Assembly: GCF_009834125.1 (NCBI RefSeq)
Contig: NZ_CP047146.1
Span: 5,015,501-5,079,500, forward strand
Length of the DNA: 64,000 nt
Direction: 5' to 3'
DNA from: Streptomyces sp. GS7
GTDB lineage: Bacteria > Actinomycetota > Actinomycetes > Streptomycetales > Streptomycetaceae
The translations under genes and the position numbers were made by a program. The notes beneath the pieces are model-generated. The model saw only the letters and a program-made list of their open reading frames with translations, did not search any database and was not told the origin of the DNA. This document shows, one piece after another, positions 43,470-52,691 of this stretch; within the stretch, counting starts at the first letter, position 1, and each line of letters opens with the position of its first letter.

Positions 43470-44020
43470 CATGTCACCTCCACGGTGGCGGTCATGAACG
43501 GATGGATGGTGCAGAGGTAGGCGTAGGTGCCGGGCTTGGTGAACGTGTAGCTGTAGGTGGCGTTCGTAGCCATGGCGGCCGAACGCAACGGGCCGCCCGA
43601 TCCGGTGCTGGTGACGGTGTGGGGGTCGGTGTCCTGATTGGTCCAGGTCACCGTCGTGCCTACTTTGACCTTCAGCGTGGCCGGGGAGAATGCGAAGTTC
43701 TTGATCGCCACGGCGTTCCCGGTCACCGGTGCGGCCGGCGCGCCCGTGCTCGACGGACTCATGGACGTGCTCATGCTCGGCATCGGCGAAGCGCCGGAAG
43801 CGGAGCCCGCCGTGTTCCCCCGCGCCGTGGCTCCGGGCATGCCTGCCGTCCGGTGCTGACCGGGACCGGGTGTGATGGCGCCGGCTCCGGTGGACGAGGA
43901 ATGCGACGACTGGCCGCACGAACTGAGGAGCCCCAGCGCGCCGGCAGTGGCGATGGTGGCGGCGGCCAGCCCGGCCGCAGTCCGTGATCGACGGCCTGGT
44001 GTGCGAAAGTTCAGGTACAT
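43469..44020 (-). CDS. Cupredoxin-domain lipoprotein
   Basis: 183 residues. Signal peptide with lipobox LGLLSSC near residue 35. A Ser/Pro/Gly/Met-rich linker follows (GASPMPSMSTSMSPSSTGAP), Met-rich and possibly copper-loading. The plastocyanin-like domain is residues about 100-183: VAIKNFAFSPATLKVKVGTT, VTWTNQDTDPHTVTS (first His ligand), then YLCTIHPFMTATVEV with Cys, His and Met ligands. It should carry a type 1 copper at the cell surface. First gene of the operon; RBS GAGGAACGG. Confidence 0.88.
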   Translation of the reverse strand: MYLNFRTPGRRSRTAAGLAAATIATAGALGLLSSCGQSSHSSSTGAGAITPGPGQHRTAGMPGATARGNTAGSASGASPMPSMSTSMSPSSTGAPAAPVTGNAVAIKNFAFSPATLKVKVGTTVTWTNQDTDPHTVTSTGSGGPLRSAAMATNATYSYTFTKPGTYAYLCTIHPFMTATVEVT

Positions 44021-44125
44021 GGTGTCCGTTCCTCACTGATCAGGCGGAGATAGGGACTGTGCCGACCGGCGCACGCAACCGCCGGGGCGTGTGCGGACGC
44101 CGTGTCCATTGGGCGCGTGCCCCTC

Positions 44126-44159
44126 ACAGACCCGGCGATCGAGACAGACCCGGCGATCG
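44126..44159. promoter_or_regulatory. Perfect 16-bp direct repeat upstream of the cupredoxin operon
   Basis: ACAGACCCGGCGATCG occurs twice (44126-44141 and 44144-44159), two bases apart, in the gap between the divergent cupredoxin and sigma-factor genes. It could be a regulator site or a slippage duplication. Other parts of 44021-44554 hold no gene. Confidence 0.4.
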
Positions 44160-44493
44160 GGCGCCGGCCGGGGTTGCGCGGTGGCGCCGACTTCCATGCG
44201 CGGGGGCGGGATGAGCGTGGCCGGCGCCGGGAGCGCGTGCGTCGCGTGGTGTTTTTCGATCACCTCTGGTCCATCCTTTGCCGCATGGGGACTCGATGAG
44301 GAATTGCGCCTAAGTCGGCTCTTGTCCGGCTCCACGGACAGCGGGGTTGCCACGGTTCGGTAGATATGCACTTTTTGTGAGACCTCTTGATATCGCCGCG
44401 GATCAGCCGGCCTCCCCGGCCGGCCGCACGCGCTCGGCCCTGGCGGTGCCACAGGGCCCGGCGGGGACGTATCACCCGCGGCGCTCACAGAGC

Positions 44494-44517
44494 GCAACCT
44501 GCACCGTGCCGTGCGTT
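44494..44517 (+). promoter_or_regulatory. Candidate ECF-type promoter of the sigma-factor gene
   Basis: GCAACC (44494-44499) and CGTT (44514-44517) are spaced like -35 and -10 boxes of ECF promoters (AAC then 15 bp then CGT). It lies 20-38 bp before the possible starts of the sigma gene, which would fit self-activation. Confidence 0.4.
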
Positions 44518-44554
44518 ACGGGACAAAGAAGCGTATGTGCGCGATGATCGACTT

Positions 44555-45157
44555 ATGCCCTGGAGTTCCCGAAAACGTGGTCAAAGGACCGATCCGGATC
44601 GCTCCGCGCACCGTGTCTCTGGTAAAGGGACCCTTTCGACCGCAGACGAGGAACTGCTGCGCACTCTGTACGCGGAGCACGCAGGAGCCCTGTTCCACTA
44701 CGTACTGCGACTGACCTCAGGAGATTGGCAATGGGCGGAGGATGTGGTGCAGGAGACGATGCTGCGAGCGTGGCAGCATCCCGCCGCGTTCGACCCCGCA
44801 CGCGGCCCGGCCCGGGCATGGCTGTGTACGGTCGCCCGGCACCTGGTCATCGACGCCCACCGGGCTCGGCAGGCCAGGCCGGCCGAGGCCGGCGGCGACG
44901 TGCTGGAGCGAGCCGCCGAGCAGAAGCCCGGCGAGGACGAGATCGAGCAGGCGCTGCAGAGCTGGGCGGTTGCCGAGGCGGTCCGGTCGCTGTCCCCGGA
45001 CCACCGCGCCGTCCTGCTGGAGACCTACTACCGTGGCCGGACCATGGTGGAGGCAGCGCAGGTACTGGGCATCCCGCTGGGCACCGTGAAGTCGCGGACG
45101 TACTACGCCCTGCACGCCCTGCGGCTGGCGCTGCGGGAACGGGGCATCCAGCCGTGA
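44555..45157 (+). CDS. ECF RNA polymerase sigma factor
   Basis: 200 residues. Region 2 covers LRTLYAEHAGALFHYVLRLT and DWQWAEDVVQETMLRAWQHP; region 4 covers SLSPDHRAVLLETYYRGRTM and VEAAQVLGIPLGTVKSRTYY, a typical helix-turn-helix. It directs polymerase to envelope-stress promoters and resembles the SigK/SigL groups. Start ATG 44555 is used; GTG 44537 in the same frame is an alternative. The anti-sigma gene follows after 25 bp. A candidate ECF promoter sits just upstream. Confidence 0.9.
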   Translation: MPWSSRKRGQRTDPDRSAHRVSGKGTLSTADEELLRTLYAEHAGALFHYVLRLTSGDWQWAEDVVQETMLRAWQHPAAFDPARGPARAWLCTVARHLVIDAHRARQARPAEAGGDVLERAAEQKPGEDEIEQALQSWAVAEAVRSLSPDHRAVLLETYYRGRTMVEAAQVLGIPLGTVKSRTYYALHALRLALRERGIQP

Positions 45158-45182
45158 CCGCGGCGGGCAGGAGGTGGCGACC

Positions 45183-45971
45183 ATGAGTGCGGAGCACGAC
45201 GCCCTCCGGCTGGCGCTGGGAGGGTACGTCCTGAGCACGCTGCCCTCGGCGGAAAGGGAACGGGTGCGCGTCCACCTCGCGGAATGCGCCGAGTGCCAGG
45301 CCGAACACGCCCAGCTGGCGGGACTGTCCGCGCTGCTGGCGACGGTGACCGAAGCCGAAGCCTCAGGCCAGACGGTGCCGACGGCCGACGGGGACCTGGC
45401 CGACCGGCTGGTGGCACGGGCGGCCGAAAGCGCGCAGGGCTCCCCGCCTGAACGGCCCGCTGCGCCCGCGGTGTCGCAGGCACCGGAGGGGGGTGTGCTG
45501 GAGAGGCTGCTCCAGCAGGCCGCGTCCCGGCGCCGCAGGACCTGGCGACTGCAACTGGCCGGCGCTGCCGCCTCGCTGACGTTCATCGCGGCAGCGGCCG
45601 GCGGCACATGGCTGGCGACCGTCGGATCCGTGGGCACTCAGGCGACGCCGCCTGGGCCGACCGCGCCGACTACCTGGCGCACCTTCTCCGGAAGCGATCC
45701 CACCACCGGCGTCTCCGCCTCGGTGAAGGTCTCGCCCTCTGCCTGGGGCAGTGTCGTGCAGGTCTCGGCCAGGGGGGCACCCGCCGGAATCACCTGCCGG
45801 CTGCAGGCGATCGGGCCCGGCGGAGCCAGGACGGACGTCGCTACCTGGCGGGCGGGCAAGTACCCTCCCGGCACCACGATCCCAGGAGCGGTCGCCATGT
45901 CCCCGGGAGCCATCGAGCACTTCGAGATCCACGCAGGCAACGGTCAGAAGCTGGTCACCATCCGGGCGTGA
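45183..45971 (+). CDS. Zinc-type anti-sigma factor (ZAS) with periplasmic domain
   Basis: 262 residues. N-terminal ZAS/zf-HC2 motif HLAECAECQAE (H-x3-C-x2-C at about residues 31-38) preceded by LALGGYVLSTLPSAERERV. One membrane segment (LQLAGAAASLTFIAAAAGGT, about 122-141). The outer domain (about 120 residues) resembles the RskA C-terminal fold (SVVQVSARGAPAGITCRLQA, TTIPGAVAMSPGAIEHFEIH). It holds the sigma factor at the membrane until a signal leads to cleavage. RBS GGAGGTG precedes ATG 45183. Confidence 0.9.
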   Translation: MSAEHDALRLALGGYVLSTLPSAERERVRVHLAECAECQAEHAQLAGLSALLATVTEAEASGQTVPTADGDLADRLVARAAESAQGSPPERPAAPAVSQAPEGGVLERLLQQAASRRRRTWRLQLAGAAASLTFIAAAAGGTWLATVGSVGTQATPPGPTAPTTWRTFSGSDPTTGVSASVKVSPSAWGSVVQVSARGAPAGITCRLQAIGPGGARTDVATWRAGKYPPGTTIPGAVAMSPGAIEHFEIHAGNGQKLVTIRA

Positions 45972-45985
45972 GGCGAGGCCGGGAC

Positions 45986-46026
45986 GGTCGCGTCGCCGGG
46001 CGGCGAGGCCGCCCGGCGGCGCGACC
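45986..46026 (+). terminator. Strong hairpin terminator after the sigma/anti-sigma operon
   Basis: Stems 45986-46004 and 46008-46026 pair over 19 bp with one G-U pair around a GAG loop (core CGCCGGGCGGC). It begins 15 bp past the anti-sigma stop. Confidence 0.85.
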
Positions 46027-47176
46027 GCAGCTGTCGGGTGTGAGCGCACGGCAGCACAAGGGGCCAAGAAGACGTCGCCACCGAAGGGTCGTGCCGGGGG
46101 GTGAGGGAGCCGGCCGGTCGACAAGGTGGTCGAGGCGGCTGCCACAGGCCGGGAAAGGTCACCTCCGCGGGCGGGCGGATCAAGGTGAAGGCAGTGCGGG
46201 TGCACGACCGGCGGGGCGAGGGGCGGGGCAAGCGGTCATCCGGCCGATCCGGCCGCTGTGGTGTCACACGTCCCCGGGGCATGTCAGGTGCCGCGGCTTC
46301 GCCCGCACAACCCGTCCTCGGGGGATGTGTCGGCACCGGGGCAGTCCTGCGGCTCGGTCGTGGGGCCCTGACCCGCTCCCGTCACGCGGTTTCCGGCAGT
46401 GGCAGGCCGGCCACCCCGCGGCGGGCCCCTCGGGTGCCCGCCGCGGACATGGGTGGGCACCGCTGCGCAGGTGCCGGCGGCACGCACCTCAACCTCCACC
46501 AGGAGGAGGCCGAAGCCGGCGCCCTGGCCCTTCGCGCAGCGCGCCGACGGTTTCCGCGCCCTGGTCACCCTCACCCCCGGCTCCGACGAATCGGCCCAGT
46601 CATCAGCCGACTTGATGCGTGAGCGCGCCGACCGGGCGTGCACTCCCTGTCCGGGTGGCCGGTGGCGCCACGCTGGTCTTTACGACGGCCCGGCCGAGGT
46701 GTTCCCCCTCCCCCGCGTGAGCAGCGCCAGGCGGTTCACCAAACGGCCGGCGACCTCAACTCTCCTTTCCTCCGAGGTCCGTGCAGCCCGGAGAAGAGGA
46801 TCCAGGATGTCCGCACGCCGAGTGGCGCGACCAAGCCGAGATGCGGGCAGGGACGTTCGTCCGGCTCTACGGCATGAGGTTCCCGCAGGGCCGTCCGGAA
46901 GACCACGGGCGAGGAGACCGAACCGCCGGTGCCTGGTCCGGCCGAGTACGGCATCGAGCTCCGAGAGAGGCGAGTGTGTCCAGCCAGGCCGCCGGCATTG
47001 ACATGACTCACAAGAATTCGGACAAAAGGGGGTGAACAACTCGAACCGTTCGGCATGCGTCGCCCGTGGAACTTAATGAGCGCGGCCATTCAGGACCCGC
47101 CTACCGGCCGCCCCCGACGTTGTTGGCGGTGTCCCCCTTTCCGGCCTCCGCACATGCACAGAAGAGCCAGAAGACC
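46027..47176. other. About 1.1 kb without a firm gene
   Basis: Several overlapping open frames, none with a known motif or good ribosome binding site. I see no repeat. It includes the promoter region of the RsbW-like gene. Confidence 0.4.
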
Positions 47177-47605
47177 ATGTTTGTCACCGATTTCCCCAGC
47201 CCGAGTTCGCTGCTCGGCAGGCCCTGCCGCCACGAGGCGCTGCTCACCCTGCCCGCGCAGGAGGCGCACGTCTCCGCCGCTCGTCACTTCGCTGCCGATC
47301 TGCTGGAGACCTGGAGTGTGCCCGCGAGCGAGCGGGACTCCGCCGTTCTCATCGTCGACGAACTCGCCGCCAACGCGGCGCAGTACGGCCACGAGCGCAT
47401 GACCCTGCTGCTCGTCCTGGACGACGGCACTCTGCACATTGTGGTCACTGACTCCGGTACGACCGTGGAGCACCATCGCCCCGACATCGCCCCCGACGAA
47501 CACGGCCGCGGCACCGGCATCGTCCAGTCCCTCGCCCAGTCGACCGAGGTCCACCAGACACGCAGCGGCCGCGAAGTCCGTGCCTGCCTGAGGTGCTCGT
47601 CATGA
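47177..47605 (+). CDS. RsbW-like ATP-binding protein (HATPase_c, serine-kinase anti-sigma type)
   Basis: 142 residues. Structure of the short Streptomyces HATPase_c_2 regulators: LPAQEAHVSAARHFAADLLE at residues about 25-44, N-box VLIVDELAANAAQYGHERMT with the conserved Glu-Leu-x-x-Asn, then LHIVVTDSGTTVEHHRP and G box DEHGRGTGIVQSLAQS. Such proteins phosphorylate or sequester partners in sigma-factor or developmental control. No antagonist gene lies next to it. Start 47177 fits the N-terminal length of the family; upstream frame rejected. Confidence 0.82.
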   Translation: MFVTDFPSPSSLLGRPCRHEALLTLPAQEAHVSAARHFAADLLETWSVPASERDSAVLIVDELAANAAQYGHERMTLLLVLDDGTLHIVVTDSGTTVEHHRPDIAPDEHGRGTGIVQSLAQSTEVHQTRSGREVRACLRCSS

Positions 47606-47892
47606 CCGGGCCGGACGTTCGACACGAGCTGCGCCCCCCTGCCGGGGCAGGCACCGCCGCACAGCGACGGGTCGCCGGGGGCGGCTGCGGCGCCGGGTCA
47701 CCCGACGACCCGCCGAGTGGGCCTTCGCGACCCACAAGCCGTGCCCCATCGACGACCGCCCGAGCCCGGCCCCAGGTGCCCGTGCAGTCCGCGGCACACC
47801 CGTCGGCCCTTGATCACGGCGACCCCGACCACGACACGGTGCTGCGTCAACGCTGCGGCGCCGGCCCCCTACGTACCGGCGGAGGTGTGAAC
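47606..47892. other. No supported gene (287 bases)
   Basis: The frame after the RsbW-like stop is open but Pro/Arg-rich and is probably not translated as an extension of the next gene. Confidence 0.3.
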
Positions 47893-48309
47893 GTGAACGT
47901 CGCCCCGAACAGCGGTGAGCGCATCAGCGCCCCGCCCCCGCACGAGGCGTACGCGAATGCGCCAGACCTGCGCCGCGAGATACACCACGTGCTCGCTCTC
48001 GGGGCCGAACGCGACGGCCGCCAGGCCAGGCCCGTCACCGACCTCCCGGTCGATGCGAAGGCCGCCGAACGCACCTGGCGGCTACGCCGGGCCGCCCTCA
48101 TGGACCGGATGGCCCTGGACGACCCCGGCCCCGGCCCGGTCGCGGCCGCCGCAGAAACCGCCGAACGACTCGTCCTGCTCGACCGCCGCCATCCCGACCT
48201 GGTGGCCGGCCCGCACCACCCCGAAGCGATCACGCTCGGCCCCAGTCGCCGCCTCTACGTCCGCCAGGAGTACGCCGCCTGGACGGCCGCCGGGCGCCCC
48301 GGGACCTGA
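47893..48309 (+). CDS. Conserved hypothetical protein
   Basis: 138 residues from GTG 47893, with GGAGG seven bases upstream (GTG 47887 is a weaker choice). Segments: APPPHEAYANAPDLRREIHH, VLALGAERDGRQARPVTDLP, KAAERTWRLRRAALMDRMAL, AETAERLVLLDRRHPDLVAG and RLYVRQEYAAWTAAGRPGT. Mostly helical and charged, no membrane segment. The pattern looks like a conserved Streptomyces protein of unknown function. The following gene begins 33 bp later. Confidence 0.62.
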   Translation: MNVAPNSGERISAPPPHEAYANAPDLRREIHHVLALGAERDGRQARPVTDLPVDAKAAERTWRLRRAALMDRMALDDPGPGPVAAAAETAERLVLLDRRHPDLVAGPHHPEAITLGPSRRLYVRQEYAAWTAAGRPGT

Positions 48310-48341
48310 ATTCGACCCCGACCTGCCAGGAAGAAGGAGAC

Positions 48342-48935
48342 ATGACCCGCAACGACATCGACACCCGGCACGCCCCCGCAGCAGCCGGCCGACTCCACTC
48401 GCCTCGCCTTCCACGCCCGACAGCCACGCGTGAACATCGCGCCGGTCGGCGACAGGAACGGTCACTCCAGGGAAAGCCGATGCACGCACCGTGGCCGAAC
48501 GCGAAGACCCATCGAATGTTCCAGGTGCCCGAACGTGGTTGCTCCCAGGGGCGGCGGCCGGGCCTCCATCCGACCCAAACGCCCCCGCACACTCCGCGGG
48601 CCGGGCAGCCGGCACAGGCGGCCATGCAGGTCTCAGGCGGCGAACTGTGCCTCGCCGTACGCCCGTTGCCGGTCGAACTCCCCGCCGTTGTGGCGGCGAC
48701 GGGCGACGAATTCACCTGCGAGGCCCGGCTGAACGACGCCGTGGGTAGCTCCCGATGGCACGGGCGGCGGTGGACACCGGTGAAACCGCCGTGCCAAGTC
48801 CACCGGGAGACCTCCTCCCAGGCGCCCGCGCACGAGACCGCGGGCGCTCCCCCGCCCACCGCTGCCGCGCAGGAAAAAGCGGCACGGATCGCCGAGTCCG
48901 GTATGAAGGCCGACGCGTTCGAAGGGGTGGTGTGA
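48342..48935 (+). pseudogene. Possible frameshifted hypothetical gene
   Basis: A start ATG 48342 has AAGGAG close upstream and reads MTRNDIDTRHAPAAAGRLHS. A better protein-like continuation occurs in another frame (TRLAFHARQPRVNIAPVGDR). The end of the original frame again looks coding (SGGELCLAVRPLPVELPAVV, then [20 protein letters not shown]). I suspect one gene with frameshifts near 48400 and 48600. It could be transcribed with tatA, whose start is 3 bp downstream. Confidence 0.4.
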
Positions 48936-48937
48936 CG

Positions 48938-49231
48938 ATGTTCCGCAATGCGCTGGAACCCTGGCACCTGGTGATCCTGGTCGCGGTGGTGGTTTTGATC
49001 TTCGGCTCGAAGAAACTCCCCGACACGGCCCGGGCGCTGGGCAAGTCCATGCGGATCCTCAAGAGCGAGACCAACGCCATGAAGGACGACGGCGCCTCGA
49101 ACGAGCCACGCCCCGAGCCCGAGTCGGGACCGGGACCGGGACCGGGACCGGGACCGCGGACGGTCTCGGGCGCTCCCGGAGACACCGCCACCGCCCGCAC
49201 CGCGCCCACGGACAGCACCACCGGCCACTGA
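48938..49231 (+). CDS. tatA: Twin-arginine translocase component TatA/TatE
   Basis: 97 residues. Short N-terminal membrane helix [20 protein letters not shown] (about residues 10-29) followed by the amphipathic helix [20 protein letters not shown]. The [18 protein letters not shown] block is the TatA signature. The tail is acidic then Gly/Pro repeat ([11 protein letters not shown]) from a GGGACC tandem repeat at 49126-49155. TatA forms the channel that moves folded proteins with RR signals. RBS GGGGTGG is upstream. It is followed by tatC after 313 bp. Confidence 0.88.
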   Translation: MFRNALEPWHLVILVAVVVLIFGSKKLPDTARALGKSMRILKSETNAMKDDGASNEPRPEPESGPGPGPGPGPRTVSGAPGDTATARTAPTDSTTGH

Positions 49232-49544
49232 GACCGAGCCCTGTCGGGCCGCCCGCGTCGTTGTCTGCGGTATCGGCCGGCGTATGGGCCGGAGCAGCGC
49301 GGTTTCCCGGCCCGAGCGCGGCGCGTGGACGGTCTGAGGACCTTCGTAAGCCGCCCGCCCTCGGGCCGGGCAGGGCAGATCAGCTCGCGGTGAGTGGTGC
49401 CGGCCTGGACCAACTGCCTCCTGGACGCGCCACCGGCCGCAACCGGCACCGTGGCCGGCTCGCGCCCCACGGAGTGACGGAGACGATCAAGTACTGACGC
49501 AGGGCCGGTGGTTTCCGGTCCGCCGCACGAGATGAGGACGTGGC
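49232..49544. other. Gap between tatA and tatC, no gene seen
   Basis: 313 bases without a supported gene. The two tat genes may share a transcript, or tatC may have its own promoter here. Confidence 0.4.
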
Positions 49545-50492
49545 GTGCCCCAGTCAGCCTGCAACAAGGAGAAGGATTCCGAGGGGCGGATGCCGCTCGC
49601 GGAGCACCTTCGTGAGCTCCGCAACCGGCTCGCCAAGGCCGTCCTTGCGATCCTGGTCGTCACGGTGGCCGCGGCCTTCTACTACAAGGGCGTCGTGAAC
49701 TTCTTCACCAGGCCGGTGCTGGACTCGGTCGGCTGCCCGACGTCCTTCGCCGATCTGGCCAAGCAGACCGCGGACACCACCTGCGCGCGGATCACGATCA
49801 GCGGTCTGCTCGCGCCCTTCACCCTGGCGCTGAAGGTGTCCCTGATGGCCGGCGTCGTGCTGGCCTCGCCGGTATGGCTGTACCAGCTGTGGGCGTTCGT
49901 CGCCCCCGGCCTGCACAAGCACGAGCGGAAATACGCCTACGCGTTCGTCGGCGCGGGCGTCCCGCTGTTCTTCGGCGGCGCCTTCTTCGCCTACAAGGTG
50001 CTGCCCAAGACCGCGAAGGTGTTGATCGGCTTCACGCCGCACGGGGTGGACAACCTGCTGCCGCTGGACGATCTGCTCGACCTCGTCACCCGCATGGTGC
50101 TCGTCTTCGGTCTCTCCTTCGAGATGCCGCTGCTGCTGGTGATGCTGAACCTCACCGGAGCGCTGTCCGGCCGGCGGATGCTCGGCTGGTGGCGCGGCAT
50201 GGTCATGGGGATCACGGTCTTTTCGGCCGTGGCGACGCCGAGCACGGACCCGCTGACCATGCTGGCGCTGGCCGCGCCGATCTGGGTGTTCTATTTCGCC
50301 GCCGTTGTCCTTTCGCTTCTCAACGACCGGCGCAAGGCCCGAAGAGAGGCTGCGGGACCCGGCGACGACGAGATCTCCGACCTCGACCTCACGCCGCAGG
50401 ACATCGGCGAAGTGGAATCGGTGTCCGTGAGCCAGGCCCTTCCCGCGCAGCCGGACGCCGACGACGACCGCTTCGACGGCGAGGCGACATGA
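49545..50492 (+). CDS. tatC: Twin-arginine translocase subunit TatC
   Basis: 315 residues with six membrane helices. Signature blocks: MPLAEHLRELRNRLAKAVLA at the N terminus (the conserved E in HLRELR binds RR signal peptides), ITISGLLAPFTLALKVSLMA, SPVWLYQLWAFVAPGLHKHE and FGLSFEMPLLLVMLNLTGAL. The C-terminal 50 residues are acidic and polar, longer than usual. Start is GTG 49545 with GAGGACG upstream. TatC recognises twin-arginine precursors such as the metallophosphoesterase and perhaps the sulfonate-binding lipoprotein in this window. It may be a second copy besides the main tat locus. Confidence 0.92.
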   Translation: MPQSACNKEKDSEGRMPLAEHLRELRNRLAKAVLAILVVTVAAAFYYKGVVNFFTRPVLDSVGCPTSFADLAKQTADTTCARITISGLLAPFTLALKVSLMAGVVLASPVWLYQLWAFVAPGLHKHERKYAYAFVGAGVPLFFGGAFFAYKVLPKTAKVLIGFTPHGVDNLLPLDDLLDLVTRMVLVFGLSFEMPLLLVMLNLTGALSGRRMLGWWRGMVMGITVFSAVATPSTDPLTMLALAAPIWVFYFAAVVLSLLNDRRKARREAAGPGDDEISDLDLTPQDIGEVESVSVSQALPAQPDADDDRFDGEAT

Positions 50493-50899
50493 CCTGAGGG
50501 GCCTTCAGTAGGGTCGGGACTGGCGCGGTGGCAGACGTCGTCGGTATCGAATCGGAGGTCTCCGCCGTCGCTGATGAAGACGTCGATGAGGTTTCGGGCG
50601 AGGACCCGCTGGGGGCAGAAGCGTCCGCCGTCGTGATCATCCGGCGCGAGGTCGGGGGGCCGCGTCTCGCCGTCGATCCGGACGTTCAGCACCGGTTCGA
50701 CCGGGACCCCTCCGATCACCCGGGCTTCGAGTCCCCGCTCCCACCAACCACCTCACCAGCGTCTGGGAGGACTTCGGAGTCCCCGCCCATACCCGCGGCG
50801 GGCAGGGCACCCTCAACCTCCACGACCACCTCGTTTCCTGGGCCATCGCCCAGGCCGCGCAGGCGGTCCAGGCAAGCGGCTTTCCGGACGCCTACGCCC
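50493..50899. other. Intergenic with a short protein-like remnant
   Basis: On the plus strand (about 50726-50917) one frame reads APTNHLTSVWEDFGVPAHTR, then LNLHDHLVSWAIAQAAQAVQ. This looks like the tail of a former gene, without a start codon. Nothing else is supported. Confidence 0.3.
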
Positions 50900-52687
50900 T
50901 TAGCCGTTCAGCAGTTGCGTCGCCGCCAGCTCGGCGTAGAGGGCGTCGCCGTGGAGCAGGTGCACATGTGTGCCCACGGCCCGGACGCGCCCGGCCTCCA
51001 TCACCACGATGCGGTCCGCGCTGGTCACGGTGGACAGGCGGTGCGCCACCACCAGGACGGTCGTGGTGCGGGCCAGATCGGCGATGGTGTCGCGCAGTGC
51101 GGCTTCGTTGGTGGCGTCGAGCTGTGAGGTGGCCTCGTCGAGGAGTAGCAGCCGGGGTGTGCGCAGCAAGGCCCGGGCGATCGCGATGCGTTGGCGTTCG
51201 CCGCCGGAGAGGTTGCTGCCCCGGTGGCCGACGGGGGTGTCGAGTCCCTGGGGCAGCCGGTCGCTGACGGTGTCGAGCCGGGCGCGGCGCAGCACCGTGC
51301 GGAGTTGGTGCTCGGTGGCGTGCGGGCAGCCGAGGAGCAGGTTGTCGCGCAGGGTGCCCGCCAGGACGGGCGCGTCCTGCTCCACGTAGCCTGTGGCGGC
51401 GCGCAGTTCGGCGAGGGGCCAGTGGCGTGTGTCCCGGCCGTCGAGCAGGATGCGGCCCGCGTCGGGTTCCCAGAACCGCTCGATGAGCGAGAAGACGGTG
51501 GTTTTGCCCGCCCCGGAGGGGCCGACGAAGGCGGTCATGCCGCGGGCGGGGATCGTGAAGGACACGTCGCGGTGGACGTCGGGCGACCCCGGCCGGTAGG
51601 CGAAGCTCACCCCGTCGAAGGCGACGGCGGCCGGCCCGGGCGGCTCGGTGTGCGGAGTGACGGGCGCGGTCTCCTCGACGGGCAGGCCCTCGGTCTCGCC
51701 GATGCGCAGGGCCGCTGCCGCACCGACCTGCAACTGTCCTGCCACGGAGGCGAGTTGGCTGATCCGTGGCGCGAGGGAGAAGAGGTAGAGCAGGGAAGCG
51801 ACCAGTGTCGAGACGCTGATCGCGTGCGCAGCGACCCGTGCCCCGCCCACGCCGAGCACGGCGAGGAAGGCGATCTGCGTGGCCGCCCCGGTGACCGTAT
51901 CCGAAGCGACTTCCCATGAGGCGGCGCGTACGCCTGTGCGCCGGGCGCGCTCGGCCGCCTCGTGGAGCCGGGCGATCTCACGCTGTTCCGCGCCGCATGC
52001 CTTGATGGTGCGGAAGGCGCCGAAGGCTCGCTCCAAGGCGGTGGCCATGTCGCCGATGGCTTGCTGGGTCTGCTGGGCGGCGCGTCCGATCCGGGGGACG
52101 ATGCCGCCGCAGACGACGGCGACCAGCGCGATCACCGCCAGGGTCACGACCAGCAGTACGGGGTCGAGAAGAGCCATCATGCCCACGGTGACCAGGCTGA
52201 TGACGGTCTGGGTGAGGGCCGATGCCACGGCCTGGGTGGCGACTTGGCGCAGCACGGTGGTGTCGGAGGTGACGCGGGCGATGAGGTCGCCGGGTTCATG
52301 GCGTTCGGCCACGGGTACGCGCAGCCGGAGCAGCCGGCCGGCCAGGCGGCGTCGTGCGGCGCAGACCACGGTTTCGGCGGCCCGTTCCAGTACGTAGTAC
52401 CCGAGGGCGACGAGAACGGCGCCGGTGAGCACGAGGGCGCCGAGGGCGAGCAGGTCGCCGGTCGCCCGGTGACCCGCGCCGAGCTGGTCGACCAGGTGCT
52501 TGGCGGCGAGGGGTTGCACGAGACCCGCCGCACCGCCGAGGAGGCCGAGCAGGGTGCCGCCGAGGATGGCGCCGCGCCGCGGCATGAGCTGCCGGGCGAG
52601 GGCGCGCCGGGCGGGGTGCGTCGTGGCGGCGCGGCCCGACCCTGCTTGAGCGGTGGTGGGGTGCTCCGCTCGCGTATCCACGCTCAC
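50900..52687 (-). CDS. Lasso peptide ABC exporter (D gene)
   Basis: 595 residues. N-terminal six-helix ABC exporter domain (residues about 40-320: LGGTLLGLLGGAAGLVQPLA, LTQTVISLVTVGMMALLDPV, VASLLYLFSLAPRISQLASV). C-terminal ATPase: Walker A FVGPSGAGKTTVFSLIERFW, signature NLSGGERQRIAIARALLR, Walker B LLLLDEATSQLD and H-loop VVAHRLSTV. Homodimeric exporters of this kind are the last step of lasso clusters, pumping out the threaded peptide and giving self-immunity. It starts 4 bp after the B2 stop (52692) and is the last gene of the cluster. Confidence 0.92.
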   Translation of the reverse strand: MSVDTRAEHPTTAQAGSGRAATTHPARRALARQLMPRRGAILGGTLLGLLGGAAGLVQPLAAKHLVDQLGAGHRATGDLLALGALVLTGAVLVALGYYVLERAAETVVCAARRRLAGRLLRLRVPVAERHEPGDLIARVTSDTTVLRQVATQAVASALTQTVISLVTVGMMALLDPVLLVVTLAVIALVAVVCGGIVPRIGRAAQQTQQAIGDMATALERAFGAFRTIKACGAEQREIARLHEAAERARRTGVRAASWEVASDTVTGAATQIAFLAVLGVGGARVAAHAISVSTLVASLLYLFSLAPRISQLASVAGQLQVGAAAALRIGETEGLPVEETAPVTPHTEPPGPAAVAFDGVSFAYRPGSPDVHRDVSFTIPARGMTAFVGPSGAGKTTVFSLIERFWEPDAGRILLDGRDTRHWPLAELRAATGYVEQDAPVLAGTLRDNLLLGCPHATEHQLRTVLRRARLDTVSDRLPQGLDTPVGHRGSNLSGGERQRIAIARALLRTPRLLLLDEATSQLDATNEAALRDTIADLARTTTVLVVAHRLSTVTSADRIVVMEAGRVRAVGTHVHLLHGDALYAELAATQLLNG

Positions 52688-52691
52688 GACG

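Noticed and set aside
49126..49155. Five GGGACC repeats as a CRISPR or minisatellite locus
   Set aside because: They lie in frame inside tatA, giving a Gly-Pro tail; no spacers exist.
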